A stretch of DNA of 64,000 nt, from contig NC_003071.7 of assembly GCF_000001735.4 (NCBI RefSeq), positions 15,847,443 through 15,911,442 on the forward strand. Direction: 5' to 3'. Source of the DNA: Arabidopsis thaliana. Lineage: Eukaryota; Streptophyta; Magnoliopsida; Brassicales; Brassicaceae. Shown here piece by piece: positions 44,458 through 62,655 of the stretch. Position 1 is the stretch's first letter. Each line of letters starts with the position of its first letter. Below the pieces are notes generated by a model, which did not search any database, was not told the DNA's origin, and was given only the letters and a program-made list of their open reading frames with translations. Made by a program: the position numbers and the translations under genes.

Positions 44458-44694
44458 TTAACCAGAGAAAAGCTTAAAGACAATGACAATTAAGTTAAAG
44501 AGCATGAGAGGAAGCCTCATGTAATGACAGGCGTGGATGAGACCAATGATTTGGCCTTTGAGAGAGTTTCTTTTGCCCGTTTGGTGGAGTTCTGCGAGCG
44601 TCCATCCTTTGGGAGCTAGAAAACGGTCTTCGTTTAAGATAGCCAGTGCGTTTGCAAATAGTAGCAATCCTTCCATTAGTGTCCAGAACCCCAT
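44458..44694 (-). CDS. Yos1-like ER-Golgi transport protein, 78 aa
   Basis: Single coding exon starting MGFWTLMEGLLLFANALAIL, directly after a splice acceptor (TTCCACAG then AGAAATC-ATG). Two hydrophobic segments flank a hydrophilic middle: residues 3-20 and about 55-75 (LPLMLFNLIVIVFKLF). The internal motif NEDRFLAPKGW is family-typical. Yos1 works with Yip1 and Yif1 in COPII vesicle transport from ER to Golgi in yeast, and small Yos1-like proteins are conserved in plants. The frame runs 12 codons further upstream to an in-frame Met, but those codons lie in the predicted leader intron. Gene order suggests AT2G37975. Confidence 0.85.
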   Translation of the reverse strand: MGFWTLMEGLLLFANALAILNEDRFLAPKGWTLAELHQTGKRNSLKGQIIGLIHACHYMRLPLMLFNLIVIVFKLFSG

Positions 44695-46719
44695 GATTTC
44701 TCTGTGGAAACTGGAGAGGATAGAAAACAATCAAGACTTATGCGGCAAGAGTGGTAACATATACTCTTGGTAACATACAGTGTTAAGTAAACATGGAACA
44801 TTTGTGGTACTATATGCAAGTGATCAAGCTTTTGAATAATTGGTGTTCTGAAAGATAGAGAACTCTTAGCTTAACTTTGTATCTAAAAGTTCTCAGAAGA
44901 AAGCAAAGAAGGTAGTAAGGCAACATCTTGAATCTAACACATTAATAAACAAGAACCGATTGCAATACTACTATAAAGCTTTACAGTGATCAGGGCAGGT
45001 CCTAGTTTTCATTATTGTGTGCCTTGAAAGATAAAATTGTTTTCCAGTGTTACACTGTTGACATGAAATTGCAAAAAAAAAACTCAAGACCACTCATAAC
45101 CATCAAACCAAGTAACAATCACCTCAGGAAATAGAATCACATAAGCAACTCCAAAATAGCAAGAATATTTGGTGTTCTTAAAAATAAAGAACTCTTAGCT
45201 TAGCTTTGTACCTAAACGTTCTCAGAAGAAAGCAAAGAAGGTAGCAAGGCCAAATCTTGAGTATAACACATTAATCAACAAGAACCAATTGCAATACTAC
45301 TATGACGCTATACAGTGATCTGGACAGGTCCTAGTTATCTATTTGGTGTATTGAAAGACAAAACTGTTTTCCTGTCTTTCAGTTGTTGTCTTGAAATTGC
45401 ATTAAAACTCAGAGCACCTATTACCATCAAACCAAGTAACAATCTCCTCAGGAATAGAATCACACAAGCAACTCCATAATAGCAAGAAAGCTAAGAAGAC
45501 TTAGACACATAGTTCTCTCATAAGATGGGAAACTCAAACACAAAATTTGGATGCTTATGAGAGTTTAGTTATCATTCTATGTGAAGAAGACAGTAGATCA
45601 GCCTTGGACGCTATTAAACAAGACCATCATATCTAATTCTTAGTCTAAGAGAATGTGAAATTTGAGAGATTATACAATATAGAGCAAATGCATACCTAGT
45701 AAAGGAAACTTGACGTTTAGCTCAAGTTTGTTAGAATCTCCTGTCCTCAATATCTGCAGAATCGGATAAAACAGATTTCGTTGATCAGTCTATGTCCTGG
45801 ATTCACTTTCTTAAGACAAATTGATACTAGATTCAGAAACTGAAGTCATCCAACTCCTTGTCTAAATAGATAAATCAATTTGATTACCAACAATCGTTAA
45901 CTTTAATTTCATCGAAAGATCGAAGATTATAGTAAAATTCAAGCAAGCTGATCGATTGATCTCACTAAAAGAAATAAAACCCAAATCTCGTGACCAGATT
46001 TCCAGAAGAAGAGGAAAAACAAAAGGATCGATTTTTTCATCAAAAAAATTGATAGCTGAATCAAAAGTAAAAAGTTCAATTTTTTCCGGGAAAGTGTCAT
46101 TCGCCGGAAATGTGCAGTTGGAGAGAGATACTTACAGGTGATGAAAATCGGATTTGAGATCTTGTTGAAGAGACGAAGCCAACGATATCTGTTTTTCACA
46201 TTCTAAACTTTTTTAACCATCATTGAAGAAAAAATCCATAACCGGGTTGACCCGGTTTGACTCTATTCCGGTCAGGACCCGATCACATGGCTCAGTGAAA
46301 TTGAAAACAAAACATAAGTTAAAAAGTTCCCTTTGGCTCTCTGTGGGACAAATGATTTTGTGATCAAGAAACCATGTATATCATAAGTTATAATCCGGAC
46401 TCTCATGTACAATGAAGTCACTCTAATAACAACAAATACAAAGAATAATGTTTGATCCAAAAAAACACAAATCATGCTGTGTTGCAAAGGATCAACCATA
46501 TCTCTATTTGGATTTCTAGTAGAAGCTTCTCTGAAGAGAGACACAAAGGGAAAAAAAATGCTATATATCTTTCATGCTTCTGTATGGTGGAATTGGATTC
46601 TACACATTTGTAATGATCTTCCAAGAAATCTGTCTTCTTCTTTTTCCTATATTGTACAAGAAGGCTAAAAAAGGTTTGAATCAATGTTGTTGTATTTGTG
46701 TTCACTGTGTTTCTTTCTT
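44695..46719. other. Yos1-like gene leader with introns; convergence to the fucosyltransferase 3' end
   Basis: Splice signals suggest two noncoding leader exons on the minus strand, 46205-46136 (donor CACCT|GTAAG) and 45753-45696 (acceptor TTCTGCAG, donor ACTAG|GTATG), joined to the coding exon at about 44701. The leader intron nearest the gene holds the 325-bp tandem duplication. 46206-46719 holds the Yos1 promoter and the 3' flank of the O-fucosyltransferase gene. Confidence 0.45.
44831..45490 (-). repeat. ~325-bp tandem direct duplication
   Basis: 44831-45161 and 45162-45490 are head-to-tail copies. Matching stretches include GAACTCTTAGCTTAACTTTG vs GAACTCTTAGCTTAGCTTTG, TTCTCAGAAGAAAGCAAAGA, CAATACTACTAT, TACAGTGATC, ACAGGTCCTAG, CCATCAAACCAAGTAACAAT and AAGCAACTCCA. 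Estimated identity by eye is above 80 percent. It lies inside the predicted leader intron of the Yos1-like gene. Confidence 0.85.
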
Positions 46720-53270
<6,551 letters not shown>

Positions 53271-55586
53271 ATGGACACCGAGATGGAGACAGAACAAATA
53301 TACCAGGTCGATGTCGGAAATCTCTTGGCTTTCAATCCCAATCACCGCTTCCCATCTGCTCCTTCTTCAAGGTTCGTCCTTTCCCGTCTTATCTTAAGCT
53401 TGTGTTGAGTTCTTCGATGGCGGCGGCTTGATTATATATTTGTTTAATCCTGATTTAGTTGATTTGGAATGGGTTTATCTTCATACTTGTTGTAAACTTT
53501 TCAATTGCTGAATAATGTTAAGTAAAGTATGAATTTTTTCGTAAGAGTGATTTATTAACAAAAGCTCTGTTTAAGTACAAGAGTTTCTTCAATTAGTTTC
53601 TCTAAGCATCAATCTCGGAAGTACAAGAGTTAAATATCTTAAGACGATGACCCAATCGAAAAGGTTGCGTCTTTAAGCAACTTCTCTGAGTGCTGTTTTA
53701 AGAGTTTTGGGAGTTGAACCTCTTCCTCAGTTGCATTCTTTTGTAATTAGGGAACAATGCTGTGTCGCTATCAATACAATATCGTCTTACTTGAGTTACT
53801 TGTTTCTGTTGAGAGCTTGTTTTATTTCTGTCCTTGATGATGATTTGTTCGAATTATTTTAGGGGGGAGCTTGTGAAGGAGATCCTAACGGAGGGAACAA
53901 AACTTGTTCAGGAAATAGCCAATAAACTTTTCAACTTTCCTTCTACTGAAACAAATGATGGTCCTATTGTCCAATTGCCTCCGCCTACAACCAAACTTCC
54001 TAGAGAGAAACATGTAAGATCTTCCTTTTTATTTTCCACTATCTCCATTCTCATGCAACACATGGATTTAACCAGTTTCAAATGCAAACGAGTGATTTCT
54101 TGTATGAGCTTATCCAAAAGACTAGAACAAGTTCATATTTTTGCTCATCACTTATCTTTGTATTGTACTAAAGCTTGTAACCTTCTCCTCTTTTCCCAGA
54201 TTCCAAGGCCTAAGCCTCCTACGAAGTGGGAAGAGTTTGCGCTTAAGAAAGGTAAAAGCTGTTTAAGAAATTGTTTTAAGGATTGGAAGCTTTATTTTGT
54301 TCAGATTTTGATGGGTCGACGACCTCTGTGTTCTATAGTTTGAAGGTACTAATGTTTATTTCGTTTGGAATTGTTCTTGGTTCTGTTTCTTAGGTATACA
54401 GAAGCGCAAGAAGGAAAAAGTTGTATGGGATGAACAAACTAATCAGTTTAAGCGTCGCCATGGTTATGACCGTGTTAACGATGATAATGATGTTCCCATC
54501 ATTGAGGCGAAAGAATCAGATGGTAAGTCTTATGGAAAACAACTATCTTAGATTATGTTGTTAGAGACAATGTTGAAATCTAATCTCTTTGAGTTTGAAG
54601 ACAAGGATATGGAGTTGCATTACATTATTTTTTCTACTATTTATGAAAGCTTTTGGTTAATTGCAGAACCAGGAGTAGATCCTTTTGCCAAGAGACTAGA
54701 TGATAAGAAGAAGAGAGTTGGAAAGCAAGAAAAGAATAGACTTCAGAATCTGAAGGCTGCTGAAAAAGCTGGTGCTTTACCAAGGTAAAACAGCTTCTTT
54801 GATCGGTATTGCATTTGTTATCCTTGCGTGAGATAACATACTAATGTAGTTGCTAAAATCTAAGTGTTATCTGACGGAAAGAAATTGAAGTCAATCCTAG
54901 CTCGATATAGGATTTCTTTTTGGAATTATCATACCACCTTTTTCATGGTTTTTGAAAACTGAAGGTCTAACTGGGTCAACATTATTTGCAGCCATGTCCA
55001 ACTTGCTGCAACATCATTGCCCATATCAGGAACGAAAGCTCAACCAAAGAAAATTGGAAAGGATGAACTTGGAGATGTAGCAGGTTTAGCCGCTACTTCA
55101 ACCGCTAGTGGTGGAAAATTCGATAAAAAGTTGCCTGGAGAAAAACCTCCAAAGAAGCAGGGCAAACATCACAAGGTAATTTAGTAATCTTGTCCCTCCT
55201 TTGATAATTTGATTACTAAATGACCATATCTGTTGATGATATTTGTGGAATATTTGCAGTATTTACCGGTTGTATCAGGGCGTGGGGATGTTAACGCAGA
55301 AAAAGAACAGACAAATAATGTACTCAGCAAGATATTCTCAAAGCATTCGCATGAGATCCTCAATGTTGGCAAGGTAAAACCAATTCACTTCTCAGCTCTC
55401 CTCTCTGGTTTGGTCTATTACCTCTGATGTTTGTATGTGAAAAGATTGTGTTAAACTGTTGCGTATAATATGATTTAGGCGATAAACATGTACAACGTCA
55501 AGAAGGAGAAGAAGAAGTCAGGAAGGTCAGACAAGTTGAAACCTAAGAAGGACATCACCAAGAAGCCTGCCAACAAAGCCAAGTGA
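53271..55586 (+). CDS. RRS1: Ribosome biogenesis regulatory protein (RRS1 family), 318 aa, 8 exons
   Basis: Exons 53271-53371, 53863-54013, 54200-54251, 54394-54522, 54667-54784, 54992-55175, 55260-55373, 55479-55586, in frame. RRS1 joins the 5S RNP (5S rRNA, uL5, uL18) with Rpf2 and loads it on the pre-60S particle in the nucleolus. Diagnostic blocks: [57 protein letters not shown], and [20 protein letters not shown], then the basic tail [18 protein letters not shown]. The name clashes with the unrelated resistance gene RRS1. The 491-bp first intron is the longest; the telo-box upstream suits growth-linked control. Confidence 0.94.
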
Positions 55587-55872
55587 AGAGACTCTCCCAT
55601 GTCTAATTTACTCTTCTATCTGTCTCCATCTTCTATCACAAAACAAATTTTGGGTTGCTCTGTTAAAGTAATACTTTATGAGTACGTTTATTTTAATCTT
55701 ATTGACTTCATATTTTGCACCATAAAACAATTTAAAGCTCGCAAGGTCTAGAAATCCAGTTTGATTTTCTCTCTAAAGCTCTCAATCCACACTAATATTC
55801 AAACACATTGACTACACTCTATCTTGTCTCTTTACATTCAAGTAGAGAAGAACAAAGATCAACTCTGGTTTT
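55587..55872. other. Convergent 3' ends
   Basis: 286 bp shared by the 3' ends of the RRS1-like (+) and DnaJ-type (-) genes. No other feature. Confidence 0.5.
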
Positions 55873-57834
55873 TCAAACCTTTAACCACTCAAGACAGGGA
55901 CACAAACCCCAACAGAATCTTGCTGGGTAATAATCTTTCAAGTATATCTCCTTACCAAAACCGATTATGTAAAAGCTGAACGCTTTCCCACGATCTTCCA
56001 TGGTGACACGAGTCACAGGCACAACAGATATGGTGTGTCTCTCACATACTACATTCGCTGTCGGTGGAACTTCAGCTCTTAACGAGATAACTTCTGAGGA
56101 GAATCTGTTGAGGAAATATGAGTCTGCAAAGTAAGCTGGCGTGCACTGGTAAGCTTGTGTGTTGCAAAGCTGAACTCCTTCTGCTCTGTCAAATACTTCT
56201 TCTGGTACTGACCCAGCTCCTCTTGTTGCACTCACCTTTCGCTTCGACAGAGTCTTCCTGTCAAAACCGAAAACAACAATCAAATATTTCAATTGCCACT
56301 TCAAGCCACATGTTCTTAAGAATTTCTAAAACCTACCATTTTACAACTGCGATACTACTTGTCAGAAGAGAACCAGTACTGTCACAAGTCTGACATTTGA
56401 TTAACCCGCGAGATTGGCAAGTTGGGCAAGGAAGCTTTCCCTTACCGTTACAGTTGGTGCATCTGCGGAGAAAAGAGAGTTTTCTGTAATTAAAACCACA
56501 CTTTTCATTTTGCAACCATCAAAGTATAAGTAGAGTTCTTGATCTGAACTCACATTGTGTCGGACCCATCTTTATGAGCAACCAAGCCTCTTCCATAGCA
56601 AGTGGAACACTTCATCATCTGATTCTCCTTGTAAAATCCTGGCTCTCCATCAGCATTGCATGTTGGACATACTACATCTCCTCTTCCGGTGCAACCTGTG
56701 GATCAGTTAAACCAAGTCTCATCAGTATTTACAACATTCTGATTGTCCTAATGGTCATATGTACATTACATTTGATACCTGTGCACTTCTCAACAGTCTC
56801 AGAATTAGGAACCAGGACTTGAGTTTCTTTATACGGGACAAACAGAGTAGGAAACTGCGGTCTCAGGTCCAGTTCCCATAACCCCGGTTCAGATCCATGT
56901 TTCTTTCCATTGAATTCACCACCAGTGAAAGGCACAGTCTGTGTCAAAGCTTCCCTCTCCTCAATGAAAGTATCAAGAGTTCCGACATAAACATTGCAGT
57001 CTTCAACAGCATGAATCTTCCATGTACGAGCAGGACGGCTTCCCCAACAGCAACGATGACCAATATGATCAATAAGCAGCTCTCTTATTTCAATCTCATC
57101 AAGAAACTGCCTGTAAGAAATTACATAACGTTCAACATAAGTTAAGAAAGTGAGGGCTAACAACAGCAATAAGGGAAAAATTAGGAACCATTATCACTAG
57201 AATTACCTTTGTTGCAATTCATGACCTGCTCCAGATGCACTTGGATAACCAATAGCTTGAGCTGTTAAATGCCAAGAAGAAATCAGAAATTTGTATAAAA
57301 CCATTAAGAAGCAAAGAGAGAAGATTATAGGAAATGAATCAATGATGAAACTTTCACATTTGGAAGATCAAAAATCAAAATCTAGAGAAAACAGCATGTA
57401 GATCACTTCCACTACGAATCAAGACTCGAATAAAAAGTCTGCTACTTTCAATGGAAGCTGATCAAATAACTAAAGGTGTCAATACAAAATTTTGAAGGAT
57501 CAGGAAAGATGGAACGAGACTTACGAATGGGTAACGAAACAGGGGTCTTGATAACGGGAGGATAAAGAGACGGAGGATCAGAAGAAACAGCAGAAGCGGT
57601 ACGGATTTCTTCGACGGTGACGACGCCAGCTCCGGCGAAAGATGGGTTACGAGCAGATGAGCTATTTCTCTGCAGGTATTGGTATGAATCCAACCTCTCG
57701 GATTCATTCGTTTTCTCTGATCCTAAATGAGCATTTCGACAAGACAATTTTATGAATCAGAGGACTCAAAGGAGATATACACAGAGGAGATGATATGTTC
57801 GTCTGAATTTACCTGAAAGCAGAGGCTTATCCAT
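55873..57834 (-). CDS. DnaJ-type zinc-finger protein without J domain, 419 aa, 7 exons
   Basis: Exons (5' to 3') 57834-57813, 57722-57525, 57261-57207, 57110-56779, 56695-56554, 56462-56337, 56257-55873, in frame. The first coding exon has only 22 bases (MDKPLLSG). A conserved middle block (HCCWGSRPARTWKIHAVEDC) precedes a DnaJ-type cysteine-rich zone at about 200-290 with CxxCxGxG-like units: CTGCTGRGDVVCPTC, CSTCYGRG, CTNCNGKGKLPCPTCQSRG, CQTCDSTG. No HPD J domain is found, so it is not a full Hsp40. Such proteins are often called SSUH2-like or DnaJ-related. The function is unknown; zinc binding and client contact are inferred. Gene order suggests AT2G38000. Confidence 0.9.
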
Positions 57835-59419
57835 GGATTACGAATCTCTCTGTCTTCCCAATTAACCAAAGTAGTGGTTTTTCTTAGAGAGTAAGGAAAA
57901 ACCCAGGTCAATTCGATCTTCTTCTCCGTGCGAGAGAAATTTTCATTACAAGAAGAAACAAGACAAGAATTCGAGTTTTTCTTATCGGGTCGGGTCAGAT
58001 CCAGATAGAACCGGGTCTTCGTATTGCCACGTGTGAAACGGTTGAGGATATTTTCACCCACTATATAATTGGTTGTTATAAGTACGTAAGCTAAAAAGAG
58101 ATTCACGAGGGAAATAATTGCGCGTTTTGGTCCAGTGTTTAAGGAGAGAGAGCAGGTATATGAAAATAACACTTACACATGGATGCTTTTAAGTCCTATC
58201 ACATGCGGCATATCGGCAACAAAATCTTTTTCATGTTCGTTCATTTCCAAGTTATTCAATATGAACGATTCCAAAATTTTGTCGTTGATTTGATTATAGT
58301 TGACCTGGAAAAGATACTATAGATACTAACGAACATCATCTCTGTTGGTCTAGTACATGTATTTAGGAGTGGACACAAAATGGATTTTTTTTACTTTTTT
58401 GGTGCTCTGTCCGGATTCAACATATATCTAGTTTTGTGTATCATTTTGATTCATTATGGAATAATTGGTTACAAGTTACAACTTCATAATGAACAATTTA
58501 TTATAAGACGTCGTCGACTCTACTGATCTCACCTCACGTATGATTAAGCACAATATTGGTGTATGTTTCTTTTTTCTAGTGTTGAGATGTCTTTCATACA
58601 AATCCCATGAATATGCATGTCTCTTGTTCTCTCAATCTCTGCTAACACAATTTACGACCTCTATGTTATATTACCATAAAAACATTACAAGAGAAAGAAG
58701 AAAAATTTAATTAGTTTTCAAATTAATAAAAATTTAGACGTTTTAAGAAAATAATAATAATTTACAGGTCATAAAAAAACTGATTGAAGAAATATATTTC
58801 CAGCTCTAAAACCCAATTCCTAAATCTATATTCATTTAGAAAATATATATACATTTGGTATTTAATATTCTTAAATGGAGTAAGATAATAAATTTATATT
58901 GTAATATTAAATACCAAATATATATATTTTGGTGTCTTTTTAATTAATAAAAAAATAACAAAGACACTTATTCTAAATTAAGAAGAGTCAATTAACGAAA
59001 TAATAAGGAATGAAATTCTCAATTATGAAAAACACCTGTCACGAAAGTAAACGGGAAAAAAATCGCACGATAGATAATTGCATCGGTGCTCAGTGCTCTG
59101 TTTATCTCGTTATATAATAATGTTAGAGAAATTGGATGTGAATGCAATGGGGCGGTTTAATGTGAATTGATGAGTAGACACAACAAGAGTTTGGTTTGGT
59201 AATGGTAGCAACAAGCCAAGAGCACTAACTACCGACAACCACTCGCGTCCACATTTGAATTTTCCTCAATTCCCCCACTCACGCTTTTTAGCTCTTTCTC
59301 AATCTTTCATGGCGGATTATCTCTCTCTCTCTCACTTCTCCTTCTCGTGTGATTCTGATTCTCCTCTCTAAGATCCGTATCTCTCTTACTCTCCCTTCTC
59401 AAGCTCACTTCAATCAACC
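57835..59419. other. Divergent promoters of the DnaJ-type and ceramidase genes
   Basis: 57835-58190 contains the DnaJ-type leader and promoter; a 140-codon minus frame here is not supported by any family feature. 58200-59300 is AT-rich. A hairpin-forming inverted repeat is at 58839-58930. The last 150 bp are CT-rich ceramidase leader (CTCTCTCTCTCTCAC near 59325). Confidence 0.5.
58839..58930. repeat. AT-rich inverted repeat (hairpin)
   Basis: Left arm 58839-58869 (ending TTTGGTATTTAATATT) and right arm 58903-58930 (AATATTAAATACCAAATATA start) are near-perfect reverse complements over about 28 bp, with a 33-bp loop. It could be a short MITE remnant or a chance AT hairpin, but the shared TTGGTATTTAATATT core is more than composition alone would give. 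Confidence 0.6.
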
Positions 59420-62400
59420 ATGGCTGTTTCACTACCATTGTTTCAATTTATACTCTTTCTTCTTCTTCTTCTTCTTTCAAGAACGGTTTATGCATACTTA
59501 ATCGGAGTCGGAAGCTATGACATCACTGGTCCTGCCGCTGATGTCAACATGATGGGCTACGCAAACTCAGATCAAATCGCTTCCGGTATTCATTTCCGGT
59601 TACGAGCTCGTGCCTTCATCGTCGCTGAGCCTCAAGGTAACCGCGTCGTGTTTGTCAATCTCGACGCTTGTATGGCTTCTCAAATCGTTACAATCAAAGT
59701 TCTTGAGCGTCTCAAAGCAAGGTATGAATATTTAATTAGCTAAAGATTTAATCTTTGAGTAGAGTGTTAGTGGAATCAGTGATTAATCCATGAGAATGGA
59801 TAGCTAATTTTTTAAAAGTTCAATAGGTATGGTGAGCTTTACACAGAGAAGAATGTAGCAATAAGTGGAATTCACACACATGCTGGACCAGGAGGATATC
59901 TTCAATACGTCACATATATTGTGACGTCTCTTGGATTTGTTCGTCAATCTTTTGACGTTGTTGTTAACGGCATTGAGCAAAGCATTGTCCAAGCACACGA
60001 AAGCCTACGTCCTGGTTCTGCTTTTGTTAACAAAGGTAAAGAAGTTACAATCTTTTCTTTGTCAATCTCCTTTATTGATGTTCTTGTGTTTGTTGAGCCA
60101 TTTTGTGTGATGATTTGTTAATAGGGGATCTTTTGGATGCTGGTGTGAATCGAAGTCCGAGTTCTTATCTGAACAATCCTGCAGCTGAGAGGAGTAAATA
60201 TAAGTATGATGTTGATAAGGAAATGACTCTTGTTAAGTTTGTTGATTCTCAGTTGGGACCTACTGGTAGTTTTAACTGGTTTGCTACTCATGGGACTTCC
60301 ATGAGTCGGACTAACTCGTTGATTAGTGGAGATAACAAAGGCGCTGCAGCTCGGTTTATGGAGGATTGGTTTGAGAATGGACAGAAGAATTCTGTTAGCT
60401 CTAGAAACATCCCTCGGAGAGTATCAACCATTGTTTCTGATTTCAGTAGAAACCGTGAGTCATATCCTTTCCTTGAGTTACCTAATGTAGCAATTCTCTA
60501 CATTGCAGTTGCAGAGAGACTGATGTGGAAAGTTATGGTTTTGTTTTACTTTGTTTCAGAGAGTAGACTTTTGGATATTGCGGCTACTTATAAGTCATCT
60601 AGAGGACATTCTGTGGATAAGTCCCTTGATGTTAAAACCCGAGTAAGAAACGGTTCGAAGCGTAAATTTGTCTCTGCCTTCTGTCAATCAAACTGTGGTG
60701 ATGTGAGTCCAAATACTCTTGGTACCTTTTGCATTGACACTGGACTGCCTTGTGATTTCAATCACAGTACCTGCAATGGACAGAACGAGTTGTGCTATGG
60801 CCGTGGTCCGGGGTATGTATATACGTTTACTGCTTCATGATTTCTTATGTTTTTTCTCTGCATCTAATTCTATCTTTTGTACATTTTGTTGTAGCTACCC
60901 TGATGAATTTGAGAGTACACGTATCATTGGAGAAAAGCAATTCAAAATGGCTGTGGAACTTTTTAACAAAGCTACAGAGAAGCTGCAGGGGAAAATTGGT
61001 TACCAACATGCGTATCTAGATTTCTCGAATCTTGATGTCACAGTTCCTAAAGCAGGCGGTGGCTCTGAGACGGTTAAGACATGTCCAGCTGCAATGGGGT
61101 TTGGTTTTGCTGCTGGAACAACTGATGGTCCAGGTGCTTTTGATTTCAAACAAGGAGATGATCAGGTAATTAAGCAAAAAGCTTTTCAATACATCCTCTT
61201 TTTATATCTCTGTGAATCATTCTCTAATGTGCTTTCTTATGTAAAGGGTAATGTGTTTTGGAGACTAGTGAGGAATGTGTTAAGAACTCCTGGTCCAGAA
61301 CAGGTCCAATGCCAAAAACCAAAACCCATTTTACTTGACACTGGTGAGATGAAAGAACCATATGACTGGGCGGTGAGTAGCTCCATTCTCTGTTTCCTTA
61401 TAACTGATCCAAGATTTGACATCTTACTGTTTTGACTAAGAGTTCATTGCATGAATTGTGCAGCCTTCAATTCTTCCGATTCAGATACTTCGCATTGGCC
61501 AATTAGTCATCCTCAGTGTTCCCGGAGGTACATCAATAAGACTCTCTCTTCCTTATTCAAAACTTCGGTTTTACGGTTTGCTTTTGTTCAGTTTTTGAAT
61601 CTATTTTTGGATCCAGAGTTCACAACAATGGCTGGAAGACGTCTCCGTGACGCTATCAAGTCTTTTCTCATTTCTTCGGACCCCAAGGAATTCAGCAACA
61701 ACATGCATGTCGTAATCGCAGGTCTCACCAACACCTATTCTCAGTACATCGCCACTTTCGAAGAGTACGAGGTTCAAAGATACGAGGTTTGTAAAACACA
61801 CTATCTTTCTTGATTCAGCTTTGTCTATATGTCACGCTACTGTGTTTAACTTAACAGCTTTACTTGTGTTTTTCAGGGCGCCTCAACGTTATACGGACGA
61901 CACACACTCACTGCTTATATCCAAGAGTTCAAGAAACTAGCCACAGCTTTAGTTAACGGTCTAACACTCCCACGTGGTCCGCAACCTCCTGACCTTTTAG
62001 ACAAACAGATCAGTTTACTATCCCCTGTGGTTGTAGACTCAACTCCTCTAGGAGTCAAATTCGGTGACGTCAAAGCTGATGTACCTCCAAAGTCAACGTT
62101 CAGGAGAGGTCAACAAGTTAACGCAACGTTTTGGTCAGGATGTCCTCGAAATGATTTGATGACTGAAGGATCATTCGCTGTGGTGGAGACGCTGCGTGAG
62201 GGAGGGAAATGGGCTCCGGTGTATGATGACGATGACTTCAGTTTGAAGTTCAAGTGGTCGAGACCGGCAAAGCTGAGTTCGGAGAGCCAAGCCACGATTG
62301 AGTGGAGGGTACCGGAATCTGCGGTAGCCGGAGTTTATAGAATAAGACATTATGGAGCTTCTAAGTCGTTGTTTGGATCCATTAGTAGCTTCTCTGGTTC

Positions 62401-62425
62401 TTCTAGTGCCTTTGTAGTTGTATGA
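59420..62425 (+). CDS. NCER2: Neutral ceramidase, 757 aa, 9 exons
   Basis: Hydrolyses the N-acyl bond of ceramide to sphingoid base and fatty acid. Exons 59420-59721, 59827-60035, 60125-60454, 60560-60812, 60895-61165, 61247-61372, 61464-61527, 61617-61786, 61877-62425, in frame. Signal peptide at residues 1-25 (FILFLLLLLLSRTVYA). Family blocks: GVGSYDITGPAADVNMMGYA, GIHTHAGPGGY with its zinc-type His, SPSSYLNNPAAERSKY (around the catalytic Ser), FNWFATHGTSMS, and the C-terminal Ig-like domain (VNATFWSGCPRNDL; ATIEWRVPESAVAGVYRIRH). Length matches plant members. The intron 60455-60559 is 105 bases with no stop in frame, so keeping it would add 35 residues. The NCER2 name is from memory of AT2G38010. 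Confidence 0.94.
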
Positions 62426-62655
62426 CATACTATTGTATACTTTATGAAACAAAAAGAGAAGAAAAGAGATTTGAGTCGATTTGTCAACGAAATGAAGAAG
62501 CCACTATTGGTGTTTTACACAACTTGGAGAACCAACTCCACTTTTTCTCACATCATTTAGTTATCTCACTTGTACAATTTTACACACTTCTCTTGTGAGT
62601 TTTAGTTACAATCAAACAAAAATCTTCATCTCGCTATAACTTTGAGGACTTTAAG
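62426..62655. other. Convergent 3' ends of ceramidase and VCL1
   Basis: 230 bp between two stops that face each other; the 3' UTRs are likely to be close or overlapping. No other feature. Confidence 0.55.

Noticed and set aside
57750-58172. 140-codon minus-strand frame upstream of the DnaJ-type gene
   Set aside because: Covers the leader and promoter of that gene, overlaps its start in another frame, and has no recognisable domain.
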